Positions 24,864-32,730 are shown, counted from the stretch's first letter. The stretch is 45,569 nucleotides of DNA from Thermoplasmatales archaeon SW_10_69_26 (GCA_003009755.1 PXUB01000006.1:1-45569), one strand, 5' to 3'. The notes: generated by a model from the letters alone, not told the origin. Numbers and translations are program-made.

Positions 24864-24948
24864 ACGGATCGCCTCCCTCGTGGGGCATCTTGGTGTGCCG
24901 GGTGCGGTAGCGCCACAAGATCGCGATGATCGTGAGCGCGACGATCAT
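24856..24948 (-). CDS. 30-aa single-helix membrane peptide between HMGS and thiolase
   Basis: A short gene not previously listed. It reads [12 protein letters not shown], then RYRTRHTK, then a short polar tail ending GGDPYA: one hydrophobic N-terminal helix followed by a basic stretch, which would place the C-terminus in the cytoplasm. Its ATG overlaps the HMG-CoA synthase stop codon (ATGA) and is preceded by GGAGGTGA at good spacing. Its TGA overlaps the first codons of the thiolase gene, and it contains that gene's GGAGG ribosome site. I infer translation coupled to both neighbours. It may tether the thiolase/HMGS complex to the membrane, or only serve coupling. Confidence 0.6.
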   Translation of the reverse strand: MIVALTIIAILWRYRTRHTKMPHEGGDPYA

Positions 24949-26003
24949 GCCGTCACCTCCCCTTCATCGATCTTGCCGCGGAACTTCGCGTACGTGGCGT
25001 AGTCGATCTCCTTGCGGTCGTCGACCAGATCGCGCACGGTCGGCGAGCTCCGGCGGTAGTCGGCCATCTCCTCGGTGACCGTCAGGTCGAAGGCGTCGGA
25101 GCCGGCGCCCGAGCCGTAGCCGCACACGAAGATGCGGCTGCCGGGCCGGGCGACGTCGAGGATGGCGGACAAGCCGATCAGGACGGCCCCGGAGTAGGTG
25201 TTGCCGATGACGGGCGCCAGAAGGCCGGTCTCCGTCTGCTTGTCGGAGAAGCCCAGCTGCTTGGCGGCGCGCACCGGGAACTTGCCGTTGGGCTGGTGGA
25301 AGACGGCGTAATCGTAGTCCTCGGGCTCGGTGCCCGCCTCCTCCAACAGCTGGTTGCTGCAGTTGAGCGTGTGCCGGTAGTAGGCGGGTTCGCCCGTGAA
25401 GCGGGCGGCGTGGGAGGGGTACTTCTCGCCCTCGCGCCGCCAGAAGTCGGGGGTGTCGGTCGTGTAGCTGACGGTGTGATCGATCTCGGCGATGATGTCA
25501 TCGTCGTCAGTGCCGATCTGGAAGGCGGCCGCGCCCGCGCTGGCGGCGTACTCGAGCGCGTCGCCGGGGGCGCCCTGGCTCGTGTCGGCGCCGATGGCGA
25601 GCGCGGTGTCAACCATGCCGGAGGACACCATGCCCAGCGAGGACTGGATCGCGGCCGTGCCGGCCTTGCAGGCGAACTCGAAGTCGGCGGCCGTCATGCG
25701 CGGCGAGGCGCCGATGGCCTCGGCCACGATCGTCGCCGTCGGTTTGACGGCGTAGACGTGGCTCTCGGAGCCGATGTAGATCGCGCCCAGCGCGTCGGGG
25801 CCGCGATCCGAGCGGCGCAGCGCTTGTCGGGCAGCCTCGACGGACAGCGTCGTCGTGTCCTCGTCGGGGCCGGGGACGGACTTCTCTTGCACGTTGAGGC
25901 CCTTGGCGACGGAGTTGTCCTCCTTGCCCCACACGCGGGAGATCTCCTCGGTGGTGATCCGGTAGCGCGGGATCCAGGCCCCGTAGCTGACGATGCCGAC
26001 CAT
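24945..26003 (-). CDS. hmgS: Hydroxymethylglutaryl-CoA synthase (archaeal type)
   Basis: It condenses acetoacetyl-CoA with acetyl-CoA to HMG-CoA, the entry step of isoprenoid lipid synthesis. The 352-aa protein carries the catalytic Cys in [12 protein letters not shown], the His in [10 protein letters not shown] and the Glu-containing [12 protein letters not shown], and the N-terminus [15 protein letters not shown] is typical. The ATG at 26003 follows the regulator's stop by two bases and is preceded by a GGAAGGTG ribosome site. The stop overlaps the next ATG by four bases. The whole unit is regulator, HMGS, 30-aa peptide, thiolase and DUF35. Confidence 0.95.
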   Translation of the reverse strand: MVGIVSYGAWIPRYRITTEEISRVWGKEDNSVAKGLNVQEKSVPGPDEDTTTLSVEAARQALRRSDRGPDALGAIYIGSESHVYAVKPTATIVAEAIGASPRMTAADFEFACKAGTAAIQSSLGMVSSGMVDTALAIGADTSQGAPGDALEYAASAGAAAFQIGTDDDDIIAEIDHTVSYTTDTPDFWRREGEKYPSHAARFTGEPAYYRHTLNCSNQLLEEAGTEPEDYDYAVFHQPNGKFPVRAAKQLGFSDKQTETGLLAPVIGNTYSGAVLIGLSAILDVARPGSRIFVCGYGSGAGSDAFDLTVTEEMADYRRSSPTVRDLVDDRKEIDYATYAKFRGKIDEGEVTA

Positions 26004-26005
26004 GC

Positions 26006-26695
26006 TTACACCTTCCTCAGGTCTTCGATCATGCTCTCGAGTCCGACGGTCGTCGAGACCAGCGGGATGCCTTCCATGCCGGCCAGCTTGGTCGCGAGAT
26101 CGTCCACGCTCTTGGGCTGGTGGTAGACGACCATCGCCGGCTTCATCGGGTGAACGCGCACGGCCACCATCGGGCTGCGTCCGTACGTGATGCCGGTGAA
26201 GATGAGCGCTCGCTCGCTCGACCACCCGTACATCTTGAGGTAGTCGAAGCTGGACAGCTCGGTGATCGCCTTCAACGAGTCGACGACCGTGTAGCCTTTC
26301 AGCTCGCGGTCGAGGTCGTCCTCGGCGGCGAGCACGTCCCCGTCCAGCGTCTCGACGATGTCGCGCGCCGGCACGGGCTCGTACAGTTCGCGGATGTCCA
26401 AGATCGCCCCAGGCGTGTCCCGCAGCGAGGAGTACTTCCGCAACACGGAGCCACCCTGGGCTTCGTCGATGTCCAGCAGGGCTTGCACCATGCGGCGCAC
26501 GGTCTTCGTGCCCGGGCTCTCGCGGCGACCGGACTCGTAGTCGGAGATCACGCTGGGGGAGACGTCCAGTTGTTCGGCGAGATCCGTCTGCGAGACGCCG
26601 AACGTCCCCCGCCACTTCTTGATCGTCTGGCCGGGATTCTCGGACAGCGAGATCTCGCCGGCCATCTTCTCCGCGAGCACCGCCCGGGTCTGCAT
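26006..26695 (-). CDS. XRE-family transcriptional regulator of the mevalonate cluster
   Basis: A 229-aa regulator. Residues 20-60 contain the Cro/C1-type helix-turn-helix: [31 protein letters not shown]. The remaining 150 residues form a separate domain of mixed alpha/beta character ([17 protein letters not shown]-like region, then [22 protein letters not shown]), possibly a ligand sensor. Genes of this type sit at the head of HMG-CoA synthase operons in several archaea, so it probably senses lipid-pathway status (inference). The ATG is 29 bases from a TATA-like box. Confidence 0.88.
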   Translation of the reverse strand: MQTRAVLAEKMAGEISLSENPGQTIKKWRGTFGVSQTDLAEQLDVSPSVISDYESGRRESPGTKTVRRMVQALLDIDEAQGGSVLRKYSSLRDTPGAILDIRELYEPVPARDIVETLDGDVLAAEDDLDRELKGYTVVDSLKAITELSSFDYLKMYGWSSERALIFTGITYGRSPMVAVRVHPMKPAMVVYHQPKSVDDLATKLAGMEGIPLVSTTVGLESMIEDLRKV

Positions 26696-26718
26696 CCACC
26701 CCGGACAGCACCCTCTCC

Positions 26719-26730
26719 CTCATAACTGTT
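26719..26730 (-). promoter_or_regulatory. Promoter of the mevalonate cluster
   Basis: AACAGTTATGAG on the minus strand is centred 29 bases before the regulator's ATG at 26695. Confidence 0.55.
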
Positions 26731-26825
26731 GCCGATTCCGGGTACGTCGGACGTCGAAGGGAACCGTTCATCCGGGGGTTGCCCCCGAACGCGCGATTCG
26801 TCCTCTGACGCTCGGGGCAACCGAA

Positions 26826-26835
26826 GGCTTATCCC
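26826..26835 (+). promoter_or_regulatory. Promoter of the small zinc-finger gene
   Basis: GGCTTATCCC is centred about 35 bases before the GTG at 26865, leaving a leader of only a few bases. Confidence 0.45.
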
Positions 26836-26864
26836 TGAGCCGGCTCGCACCCATCAGACCCGCC

Positions 26865-26993
26865 GTGGAGACGCGAACCTGCGATCGCTGCGACGCCGAA
26901 CGAAGCGTGGCCGCCGTCTGGTACCTCGTGAACACCGACCGAGGCCGCTTCGTGTGCGGCCCCTGTCACCAAGACCAGCCCGCCGAGCCCTAA
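26865..26993 (+). CDS. Small zinc-finger protein (42 aa)
   Basis: A 42-aa protein with CDRC (residues 6-9) and CGPC (residues 31-34) flanking a short beta-type stretch, AAVWYLVNTDRGRFV: the outline of a treble-clef or ribbon zinc site. It has its own TATA-like box and a GTG start. No family name can be given; similar tiny CxxC proteins are common in euryarchaea. Confidence 0.6.
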   Translation: METRTCDRCDAERSVAAVWYLVNTDRGRFVCGPCHQDQPAEP

Positions 26994-27020
26994 ACCCCCA
27001 CGTAGCCGTTCGCGGGCGAG

Positions 27021-27030
27021 AGCTTTCAAC
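27021..27030 (+). promoter_or_regulatory. Promoter of the Nudix gene
   Basis: AGCTTTCAAC is centred 28 bases before the ATG at 27053. Confidence 0.55.
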
Positions 27031-27052
27031 GACCAGCTACACTGGCGTCCCC

Positions 27053-27493
27053 ATGCCCACGAACGAGCGAGGTTACGAGGTACCCACGCTCGCCACCGAC
27101 GCCGTCCTCATCGAAGACGGCCAGGTCCTGTTGATCCGCCGCGGCAAGGACCCAGCCGAGGGCCAGTGGGCCCTGCCTGGCGGTTTCGTCGAGGTGGGTG
27201 AGACCATCGAGCAGGCTTGCGTGCGCGAGCTGGCCGAGGAGACCGGCATCGAGGCCGAGCCCGTCGAGCTCGTCGGCGTCTACAGCGACCCCGACCGCGA
27301 CCCGCGCGGGCACATCATCTCCACCCCGTTCGTCGTTCGACGAACCACCGAGGCCGAAGGCATCGACGCCGCCGGCGCCGACGACGCCGCCGAAGCCGCA
27401 TGGTTCGACCTCGTCGACCTGCCCGCGATGGCGTTCGACCACGGCCAGATCCTCGACGACGCGAAAGGACGGATCGAAGCCGCAAGGCGGTGA
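27053..27493 (+). CDS. Nudix hydrolase (ADP-ribose pyrophosphatase-like)
   Basis: A 146-aa Nudix enzyme, cleaving a nucleoside diphosphate linked to another moiety. The full Nudix box is present at about residues 42-64: GGFVEVGETIEQACVRELAEE followed by TGIE. Upstream, VLIRRGKDPAEGQWALPGG and downstream VGVYSDPDRDPRGHIIS resemble ADP-ribose pyrophosphatases, though substrate cannot be read from sequence. The ATG is set by the TATA box, and the transcript would be leaderless. Confidence 0.93.
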   Translation: MPTNERGYEVPTLATDAVLIEDGQVLLIRRGKDPAEGQWALPGGFVEVGETIEQACVRELAEETGIEAEPVELVGVYSDPDRDPRGHIISTPFVVRRTTEAEGIDAAGADDAAEAAWFDLVDLPAMAFDHGQILDDAKGRIEAARR

Positions 27494-27824
27494 AGCGGTC
27501 GACCGCGTCGCCGTCCCGACCTGGGAGGAGTCGCTTGCCCGAACCGCCGCCGGCCCTCACGATGGCCACCGATCGCGACCGGGATGGACGTGCTGAAGCT
27601 GGATTAGGCTTCGAGAAGAGGACGACGCCGGACGGAGAGGGTCGACAGGCACGTAGCGAGGGCGGTATCGATGGGACGGTGGGAGAAAAGCGGAGGAGAT
27701 CGCGGAAGGCAACGAAACGAAGCAGAGGCCAACGGGGACGGAGATGTGGCCGAAACGGCGAGGGCGTCGACCCGGTCAACGCTGCTGTGGTGCAATCAGG
27801 GTCTATGGGCGAGGGTCTGCAAGA

Positions 27825-27864
27825 TCAGAGACCGCCATGGCGCAATGTTCGCGGCGGTCTCTGA
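27825..27864. repeat. 12-bp perfect inverted repeat
   Basis: TCAGAGACCGCC (27825-27836) and GGCGGTCTCTGA (27853-27864) with a 16-base loop. The GGTCTCTG core is shared with the hairpins at 148-259. Confidence 0.8.
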
Positions 27865-27868
27865 CTTC

Positions 27869-27909
27869 ACCCGAACGCTCGTCACCGCCGTATCCGCGAG
27901 CGTTCGGGT
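27869..27909. repeat. 13-bp perfect inverted repeat
   Basis: ACCCGAACGCTCG (27869-27881) and CGAGCGTTCGGGT (27897-27909) with a 15-base loop. It follows the previous inverted repeat after four bases. Confidence 0.8.
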
Positions 27910-27911
27910 TC

Positions 27912-27975
27912 GTTCAAATCCGGTCAGGCGCCGCTATGGCGTAGTAGAAGACTATGGGCGAGACCGGATTTGAAC
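27912..27975. repeat. Inverted copy of the tRNA-Ile T-arm
   Basis: GTTCAAATCCGGTC at 27912-27925 is the exact reverse complement of 27962-27975, which is the T-arm of the tRNA. A 14-base perfect match suggests a displaced tRNA fragment or a remnant of an integration site. Confidence 0.7.
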
Positions 27976-28029
27976 CGGCGACCTCCCGGTTATCAGCCGG
28001 GTGCTCCAGCCTGGCTAAGCTACTCGCCC
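27956..28029 (-). tRNA. tRNA-Ile (anticodon GAU)
   Basis: Read on the minus strand, the 74 bases fold as a full cloverleaf: acceptor GGGCGAG/CTCGCCC, a D-arm beginning GCTTAGCC, the anticodon arm CCCGG-CTGATAA-CCGGG with anticodon GAT, a five-base variable loop and the T-arm GCCGG-TTCAAAT-CCGGT. CCA is not encoded. There is no intron. Confidence 0.95.
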
Positions 28030-28055
28030 GGACGGGGCGGCGCTATCCAACTTCT

Positions 28056-28065
28056 CCTATAAGAG
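28056..28065 (-). promoter_or_regulatory. tRNA-Ile promoter
   Basis: CTCTTATAGG on the minus strand, a good archaeal TATA box, is centred about 31 bases before the mature tRNA 5' end. Confidence 0.6.
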
Positions 28066-28066
28066 C

Positions 28067-28607
28067 GTGGTTGATGGTGCGTCGGCGTTGCACGGGTCCG
28101 ACGCGGCGCCGGAAGACACCCAGGGTTTTGACCGGCGCCTCGTGATGGTTCAGGGGTGGCAACGAGCAGAGCGGACCGGCTGGGAGTCGCAGGCTCGGCA
28201 AGCCTCGATCGTCGGCGTCGAGCCCGCGGTGGCCGGCATCGCGCCCGCCGTGGGGGGACAGGCTGTCGACGAACCGCGAACGGCAACGGTCCCGGCCGAG
28301 GGAGACGGCGCGATCTGCGGCTTCGTGTACGAGGGGATCGCGACCGAGGACAACGGGGGCGATGCCCAAGTGCTCGCCATCGGCCATAGCGGCGTCGTTG
28401 TCGCGACGAACGACACGGTCGGTGACGATGGCAACTACCGCCTGGAGGAGCTCTCGGGTAGCACCTACGACGTGGTCGCCGTGCTCCAAGAGCCCCGTCT
28501 GCTACCCAACCAGGAGACAGGTGTCGATCGGGGAAAGGGTCGAGTTCGTCACGTTCACCCTGAGCGATGAAACCTGGCTGGGTCATCACCCTGGCGGGAC
28601 AAGTTGA
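28067..28607 (+). pseudogene. Frameshifted fragment with carboxypeptidase-regulatory-like domain
   Basis: From about 28310 the frame reads a beta-sandwich segment, ICGFVYEGIATEDNGG, then DDGNYRLEELSGSTYDVVAV, typical of carboxypeptidase-regulatory-like domains in secreted proteins. At about 28517 the coding signal jumps by one base into another frame reading VSIGERVEFVTFTLSDE, which ends at 28605-28607. The 5' part has no signal peptide or recognisable sequence. I read it as a truncated, decayed surface-protein gene; a single sequencing error would explain the shift but not the missing front part. Confidence 0.5.
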
Positions 28608-28771
28608 GCGTGTCGTTCTCCCTCAAAGGAGAGTTACCGGGGCAGTCCGGAGGGAGCCTCCCGCGGCCACCAGTCCCCGTCACCGTCCATCACTGGAGTT
28701 CCGCCACCCGACCTGCTCGAAGTCCTCGTCGAACCCGAACGCCGCATCCACCCCGAGCCGTTGAGCCGGCT

Positions 28772-28805
28772 GTCGGTCCGTACATGTACGGTCCACCGGA
28801 CCGAC
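28772..28805. promoter_or_regulatory. Nested palindromes upstream of the F420-oxidoreductase-like gene
   Basis: CCGTACATGTACGG (28778-28791) is a perfect 14-bp palindrome, lying inside a 9-bp inverted repeat GTCGGTCCG (28772-28780) / CGGACCGAC (28797-28805). It is 38 bases upstream of the ATG at 28843, where an operator or promoter element would be expected. No clear TATA box is visible. Confidence 0.45.
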
Positions 28806-28842
28806 TTCCCAGGCGGCAGGCTACCAGCCACCGGTGACATCC

Positions 28843-29433
28843 ATGACGAACGTAGCGATCATCGGTCAGGGGAACGTAGGCTTCGCGCTCGAGGAAGGGC
28901 TGGAACCGAGCGAGCACGACGTGAAGACGGTCGGCCACCAGGCCGACGAGGTCCACGACACCGCCGACTGGGGGGAGATCGTCGTCCTCGCCGTCCCGTT
29001 CGACGAACGCGAGAACGCCGTCGAGGAGATGGGCAACACCATCGAGGGCAAGACGCTCGTCGACGTCACGAACGCCATCACCGACGACAACGAGTACGCC
29101 TCGAGCACCGAGAAGTCCGGCGCCGAGGAGCTGCAGGAGATGGCCTCCGAGGCCAACGTCGTAAAGGCGTTCAACACCGTGTTCGCCGAGCAGATGAGCC
29201 AAGGCAACTCGCACGGCGAACCGCTGACGGTGTTCGTGGCCGGCGACAACGACACCGCCCGCCAGCACACCTCCTCGCTGGCCGAGGACATCGGGTTCGA
29301 GACGGCCGACACCGGCCCCCTCGAGAACGCCCGCTGGCTCGAAGGGATGGGCTACCTGCACGTCAAGCTCGCCTACGAGCAGGGGATGGGCGACGAGATC
29401 GGGTTCCACCTCGTCAACCCGAGGGGGAGCTAG
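28843..29433 (+). CDS. F420-dependent NADP oxidoreductase-like protein
   Basis: A 196-aa Rossmann-fold protein of the NADP/F420 oxidoreductase family. The dinucleotide loop VAIIGQGNVG is at residues 4-13; NVVKAFNTVFAEQM (about 108-121) and TVFVAGDNDTAR fit the same family. Enzymes of this type pass hydride between F420H2 and NADP, but many members have other roles, and residues fixing F420 use cannot be confirmed by eye. The ATG at 28843 is used; a GTG at 28834 is in frame. It is the only intact gene between the tRNA and the amino-sugar operon. Confidence 0.82.
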   Translation: MTNVAIIGQGNVGFALEEGLEPSEHDVKTVGHQADEVHDTADWGEIVVLAVPFDERENAVEEMGNTIEGKTLVDVTNAITDDNEYASSTEKSGAEELQEMASEANVVKAFNTVFAEQMSQGNSHGEPLTVFVAGDNDTARQHTSSLAEDIGFETADTGPLENARWLEGMGYLHVKLAYEQGMGDEIGFHLVNPRGS

Positions 29434-29796
29434 GCCGCCCACCGACCACGGCGAGGCCAACGACCACAGGCCGCCGGGAACGGCGGCGGAGGCAGGCGCC
29501 GGCCCGCCGGCCGACACCCCTCCTTGCTCGCCTTCCCGGGCGACCGGGGTTAAGCGCGGGCGTGGACGTACATCGAGCTCGAACGGTCAACCTCGAGTTG
29601 GGCCAGGCTCCCCACCGGATCCGCCGGATCCGTGCGGTCGGCGAGGTCACGGGCCAGCCGGATCGGGTCCTCGTGGAGACCTTCACGGCGTTCTCGAACG
29701 CCCACCCTGAGTCCACGATCCTCGAGGATCCCGCGGACCTCACGTTCTCCACCGACCCATTACCAGTGGTGGCCTGGTTACTGGTTAGGCGTCCCG
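29434..29796 (+). other. Gene-free stretch with a possible coding remnant
   Basis: A segment from about 29562 (GTG) to 29770 has strong codon bias and reads a plausible peptide (LELGQAPHRIRRIRAVGEV, then RVLVETFTAFSNAHPES), but the frame then runs on without a stop through the antisense of the next gene. I treat it as a remnant of an unknown gene. The rest shows nothing recognisable apart from Gly/Arg-coding GC-rich DNA. Confidence 0.3.
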
Positions 29797-30077
29797 TCAC
29801 CGCCGTCGCCGCTTACCGAAGAGCCCGACGGCGTCCACACCGTCCTCGATGCCCGCCATCATCCGGCCCGTTTGGGCACCGTGTGAGTCGGATCCAACGT
29901 CCACGTTGTCGTCCGCCGGGGAGTTGGAGCTGGTCGAAGGAGATCCTCGTCGAGCTCGTAGGAGGAGTGCTGGCCGGCGCGGAGGATGAAGACGTCCAGA
30001 CCTCGGTCCTCCCAGCTCGGATGACTGGGGTTCATCTTGATGATCTCCGGCCGGGTGCCGGGCACGATGCCGATCAC
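29797..30077 (-). pseudogene. wecB: Truncated, frameshifted UDP-GlcNAc 2-epimerase (wecB)
   Basis: The minus strand begins with GTG at 30077 and reads VIGIVPGTRPEIIKMNP, then GLDVFILRAGQHSSYELDE, the WecB N-terminus. Near 29930 the reading shifts frame and continues as ADDNVDVGSDSHGAQTGRMM, again WecB. After about 90 codons the homology stops; the usual protein is about 360-380 aa. The start overlaps the stop of the formyltransferase gene (GTGA), so it was the last gene of that operon. The product would have converted UDP-GlcNAc to UDP-ManNAc. Confidence 0.8.
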
Positions 30078-30877
30078 AGGAACCGCCCTCCTTGGTCTCG
30101 GAACGCCTTCCCGTCCTGTGTTCGCGGCGACTGGGAGGGACGACTTTTGCGAACGACGGGCCGGCGGTCGACGGTGCCTTCGTCGATGTCGCGAAGCGTA
30201 CCGATGAGGAGCTCGGCTCCGTACGGTGAGAACCGGCGACGCAGCGAATCCCACGATTCCGATTCACGGATCGGAACGTGCCCTTGGGCGAGGATCGGCC
30301 CGATCTCGGTCCCCTCGGCGACCTCGTGCACGGTGACCGTCGCCTCGTCTTCTCCGTTCTTGAGGGCCCAGAACCCGGGGTTCGATTCCTGCAGATCCCC
30401 GTGTTGGAGGGTCAGGCAGGCTTCGTTCGGTGCGTCCAGCAGATCCGAGCCGAACGGCTCCTCGGTGCCCAGCGAGACGACGACGTCGACGTCCTCCTGG
30501 CGCAGGAACCGGACGTGCTCGGGGTGGTTGACCCGATCGAACCCGAGGACGGGGACGTCGTGATCTCGGGCCACACTGGAGACCGTCTGCGGGGAGTTCA
30601 CGAGGTCCAGCAGCTTTCGCTTGCCGACCTGGAAGCCGAACCAGAGGGAAGCATACGGACCCAGGAAGTCCAGGTAGTAGCCGGCGTTGTCGAGCCGCGA
30701 AGACTCCCTCTCGAGCGGGAGCACGCCTCGCACGTCCACGTTCTCAGGCAGCTCGGTCAGCAAGTAGTCGGCCATCTCGGGCGTGTAGAGCACCGATTCC
30801 TCTGCGACGATCGTCACCCGCATCGCGTCGGTGCTCTCGTCCTCCGGCTCCTGCAGCTCCTGTAACTCCTCGGTCAT
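30074..30877 (-). CDS. Formyltransferase-family protein (probable sugar N-formyltransferase)
   Basis: A 267-aa protein with the formyltransferase fold: N-terminal MRVTIVAEE strand, then HPEHVRFLRQEDVDVVVSLG, and the active region LQHGDLQESNPGFWALKNGE...TVTVHEVAEGTEIGPILAQ. In the canonical site Asn-x-His and a distal Asp act together; here the His is kept, the Asn position is Leu or Thr and the Asp is Glu (in TEIG), so activity may differ. The setting among glmS and sugar genes suggests an amino sugar rather than Met-tRNA. The ATG at 30877 overlaps the glmS stop (ATGA); an internal Met at 30823 would skip the acidic extension. Confidence 0.78.
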   Translation of the reverse strand: MTEELQELQEPEDESTDAMRVTIVAEESVLYTPEMADYLLTELPENVDVRGVLPLERESSRLDNAGYYLDFLGPYASLWFGFQVGKRKLLDLVNSPQTVSSVARDHDVPVLGFDRVNHPEHVRFLRQEDVDVVVSLGTEEPFGSDLLDAPNEACLTLQHGDLQESNPGFWALKNGEDEATVTVHEVAEGTEIGPILAQGHVPIRESESWDSLRRRFSPYGAELLIGTLRDIDEGTVDRRPVVRKSRPSQSPRTQDGKAFRDQGGRFL

Positions 30878-32730
30878 TCGACGGTCACGCTCTTCGCCAG
30901 GTTGCGCGGCTTGTCCACGTTGCAGCCCCGCTCGACGGCGCACTGGTAGGCGATCCGTTGGCCTTGGACGAGCGCGCTGTAGACGAACCCGGCCTCGGTC
31001 TTCGAGGCGACGGGCACGGTCTGGAAGCCCCGCTCCTCGATCGGTTGCGGCTCGTCGGTGATGGCGATGACGTCGGCGCCGCGGGCAGCGACCTCGCTCA
31101 TCGACGAGATCATCGCCTCAGGATCCTCGGCCGTCCGCGGAGCCAGGGCCAGGACGGGCGTGCCCTCCTCGACGAGGGCGAGCGGTCCGTGCTTGAGCTC
31201 GCCGGCGGGGAAGGCCTCGGCGTGGACGTAGCTGATCTCCTTGATCTTGAGCGCGATCTCCTCGGCCAACGGGTGGTTGGGGCCGGAGCCGAGGACGAAG
31301 CAGCGGTCGTGGTCGGCCAGGCGTTGGCCGACGGCGTTGGCGGGGCCGGCCTCGTCGAGCGTAGCCTGGACCTGCGTGGGCACGTCCTGCAGGTGGTCCA
31401 GCTCCTCGCGGACCCGGGGATCGGGCGTGAACCCGCGCAGGTGGGCCAGGTGGGCGGCCAGGTTGTGCAGGACGGCCAGCTGGCTGGCGAACGTCTTCGT
31501 GGCCGCGACGCTGATCTCGGGCCCGGCGCGGATCGGGACCCAACCGTGCGCGGTGCGCGTGGCCGTGGACCCGTTCGTGTTCGTGACGGCCAACGTCGTG
31601 AACCCGGCCTGCTTGGCGGCCTCGAGCGCGCGAAGCGTGTCGGCGGTCTCGCCGGATTGCGTGACGGCGACGACGGCGGCGCGGTCGGTCTGCCAGGGGT
31701 TGGGTTCGTACTCGCTGGCGCGCTCGACGCGGGCCTCGATGCCGGCCAGTTGCTCGAACTCGTGCGCGGCGGCGAGGGCGGCGTTGTACGAGGAGCCGCA
31801 GGCGATGAAGATCAGTTGGTCGTGGTCGGCGACCTGGGCGAGATCGATGCCGCGGTCCCGCGCGGTCTCGTTCGACGGCGAGCAGGTCGGGGTGTCGCCG
31901 TCGTTGAGCTCGATGGAGCCAGGCTGGGTGCGGCCGGTGAGCGCCTCGCGCAAGGCGCGGGGCTGCTCGTGCATCTCCTTGAGCATGAAGTGCGGGAACC
32001 CGGCCTTGGTGGCGTCCTCGAGATCCCAGGCGACCTGCTCGGCTTGGACGGGCTCGGTCCGCTGGCCGTCGACGATCAGGCCTTGGGGGGTCAGGCGGAC
32101 GAGATCGCCGTCCTCGAGGTGGACGACGCGGTCGGTGTGCTCGCGGAAGGCCACGATGTCGGAGGCCAGGTACAACGCGCCGTCGTCGATGCCGACGACG
32201 AGCGGGGACTCATGCCGGGTGCCGACGACGAGGTTGGGCTCGTCGGCGTGCACAGCCAGGATGGCGTAGGAGCCCTCCAGCCGATGGCGGGCCTGGCGCA
32301 GGGCTTGGCCCAGGTCGCCGGTGGCCTGGTAGGCGTCCTCGATGAGGTGGGCGATGACCTCGGTGTCCGTCGTGGAGGTGAACGCGTGACCGTCTTGGCG
32401 GAGCTGTTGGCGCAGCTCGTCGTGGTTCTCGATGATGCCGTTGTGCGCGATGGCGATGCGCCCGGCACAGTCAGTGTGCGGGTGGGCGTTGGCCTCGTTG
32501 GGCTCGCCATGCGTGGCCCAGCGCGTGTGGGCGAGGCCGAACGTGGAGTGCGGGATGTGCGTGGGCTCGATCGCTTCCACACGGCCGGCGGTCTTGTCGA
32601 CTTGGATATCGCCCTCGTGGGCGACGGCGATCCCGGCCGAGTCGTAGCCGCGGTACTCGAGCCGTTTGAGGCCATCGTGCAGGACTTGGGCGGCGTCCTC
32701 GACGCCGATGCAGCCCAGGATCCCGCACAT
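30874..32730 (-). CDS. glmS: Glutamine-fructose-6-phosphate aminotransferase
   Basis: It makes glucosamine-6-phosphate from fructose-6-phosphate and glutamine, the entry to amino-sugar nucleotides. The 618-aa protein starts MCGILGCIG with the N-terminal nucleophile Cys2; the glutaminase domain has EYRGYDSAGIA, HTRWATHGEPNEANAHPH and AHNGIIENH. Two SIS domains follow (FIACGSSYNA, TQSGETADT, then FVLGSGPNHPLAEE), and it ends with the usual LAKSVTVE. The start is preceded by a 21-codon upstream ORF that ends on the first base of this gene. It is followed by the formyltransferase and a wecB remnant. Confidence 0.97.
   Translation of the reverse strand: MCGILGCIGVEDAAQVLHDGLKRLEYRGYDSAGIAVAHEGDIQVDKTAGRVEAIEPTHIPHSTFGLAHTRWATHGEPNEANAHPHTDCAGRIAIAHNGIIENHDELRQQLRQDGHAFTSTTDTEVIAHLIEDAYQATGDLGQALRQARHRLEGSYAILAVHADEPNLVVGTRHESPLVVGIDDGALYLASDIVAFREHTDRVVHLEDGDLVRLTPQGLIVDGQRTEPVQAEQVAWDLEDATKAGFPHFMLKEMHEQPRALREALTGRTQPGSIELNDGDTPTCSPSNETARDRGIDLAQVADHDQLIFIACGSSYNAALAAAHEFEQLAGIEARVERASEYEPNPWQTDRAAVVAVTQSGETADTLRALEAAKQAGFTTLAVTNTNGSTATRTAHGWVPIRAGPEISVAATKTFASQLAVLHNLAAHLAHLRGFTPDPRVREELDHLQDVPTQVQATLDEAGPANAVGQRLADHDRCFVLGSGPNHPLAEEIALKIKEISYVHAEAFPAGELKHGPLALVEEGTPVLALAPRTAEDPEAMISSMSEVAARGADVIAITDEPQPIEERGFQTVPVASKTEAGFVYSALVQGQRIAYQCAVERGCNVDKPRNLAKSVTVE

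Larger units (their letters stand above)
27494..27955. other. Hairpin-rich spacer between the Nudix gene and tRNA-Ile
   Basis: I see no believable gene in these 460 bases. They contain two long perfect inverted repeats (27825-27864 and 27869-27909, listed separately), a short one (CGCC-GCTAT-GGCG near 27929-27941), and an inverted copy of the tRNA T-arm (27912-27925). The phrase CTATGGGCGAG occurs both here (27803-27813) and at the tRNA 3' end (27953-27963). Confidence 0.6.

Noticed and set aside
28834-30563. A 600-residue plus-strand frame through the WecB and formyltransferase region
   Set aside because: It is out of frame with the intact oxidoreductase and antisense to the formyltransferase; only a short part near 29562-29770 has coding-like bias.
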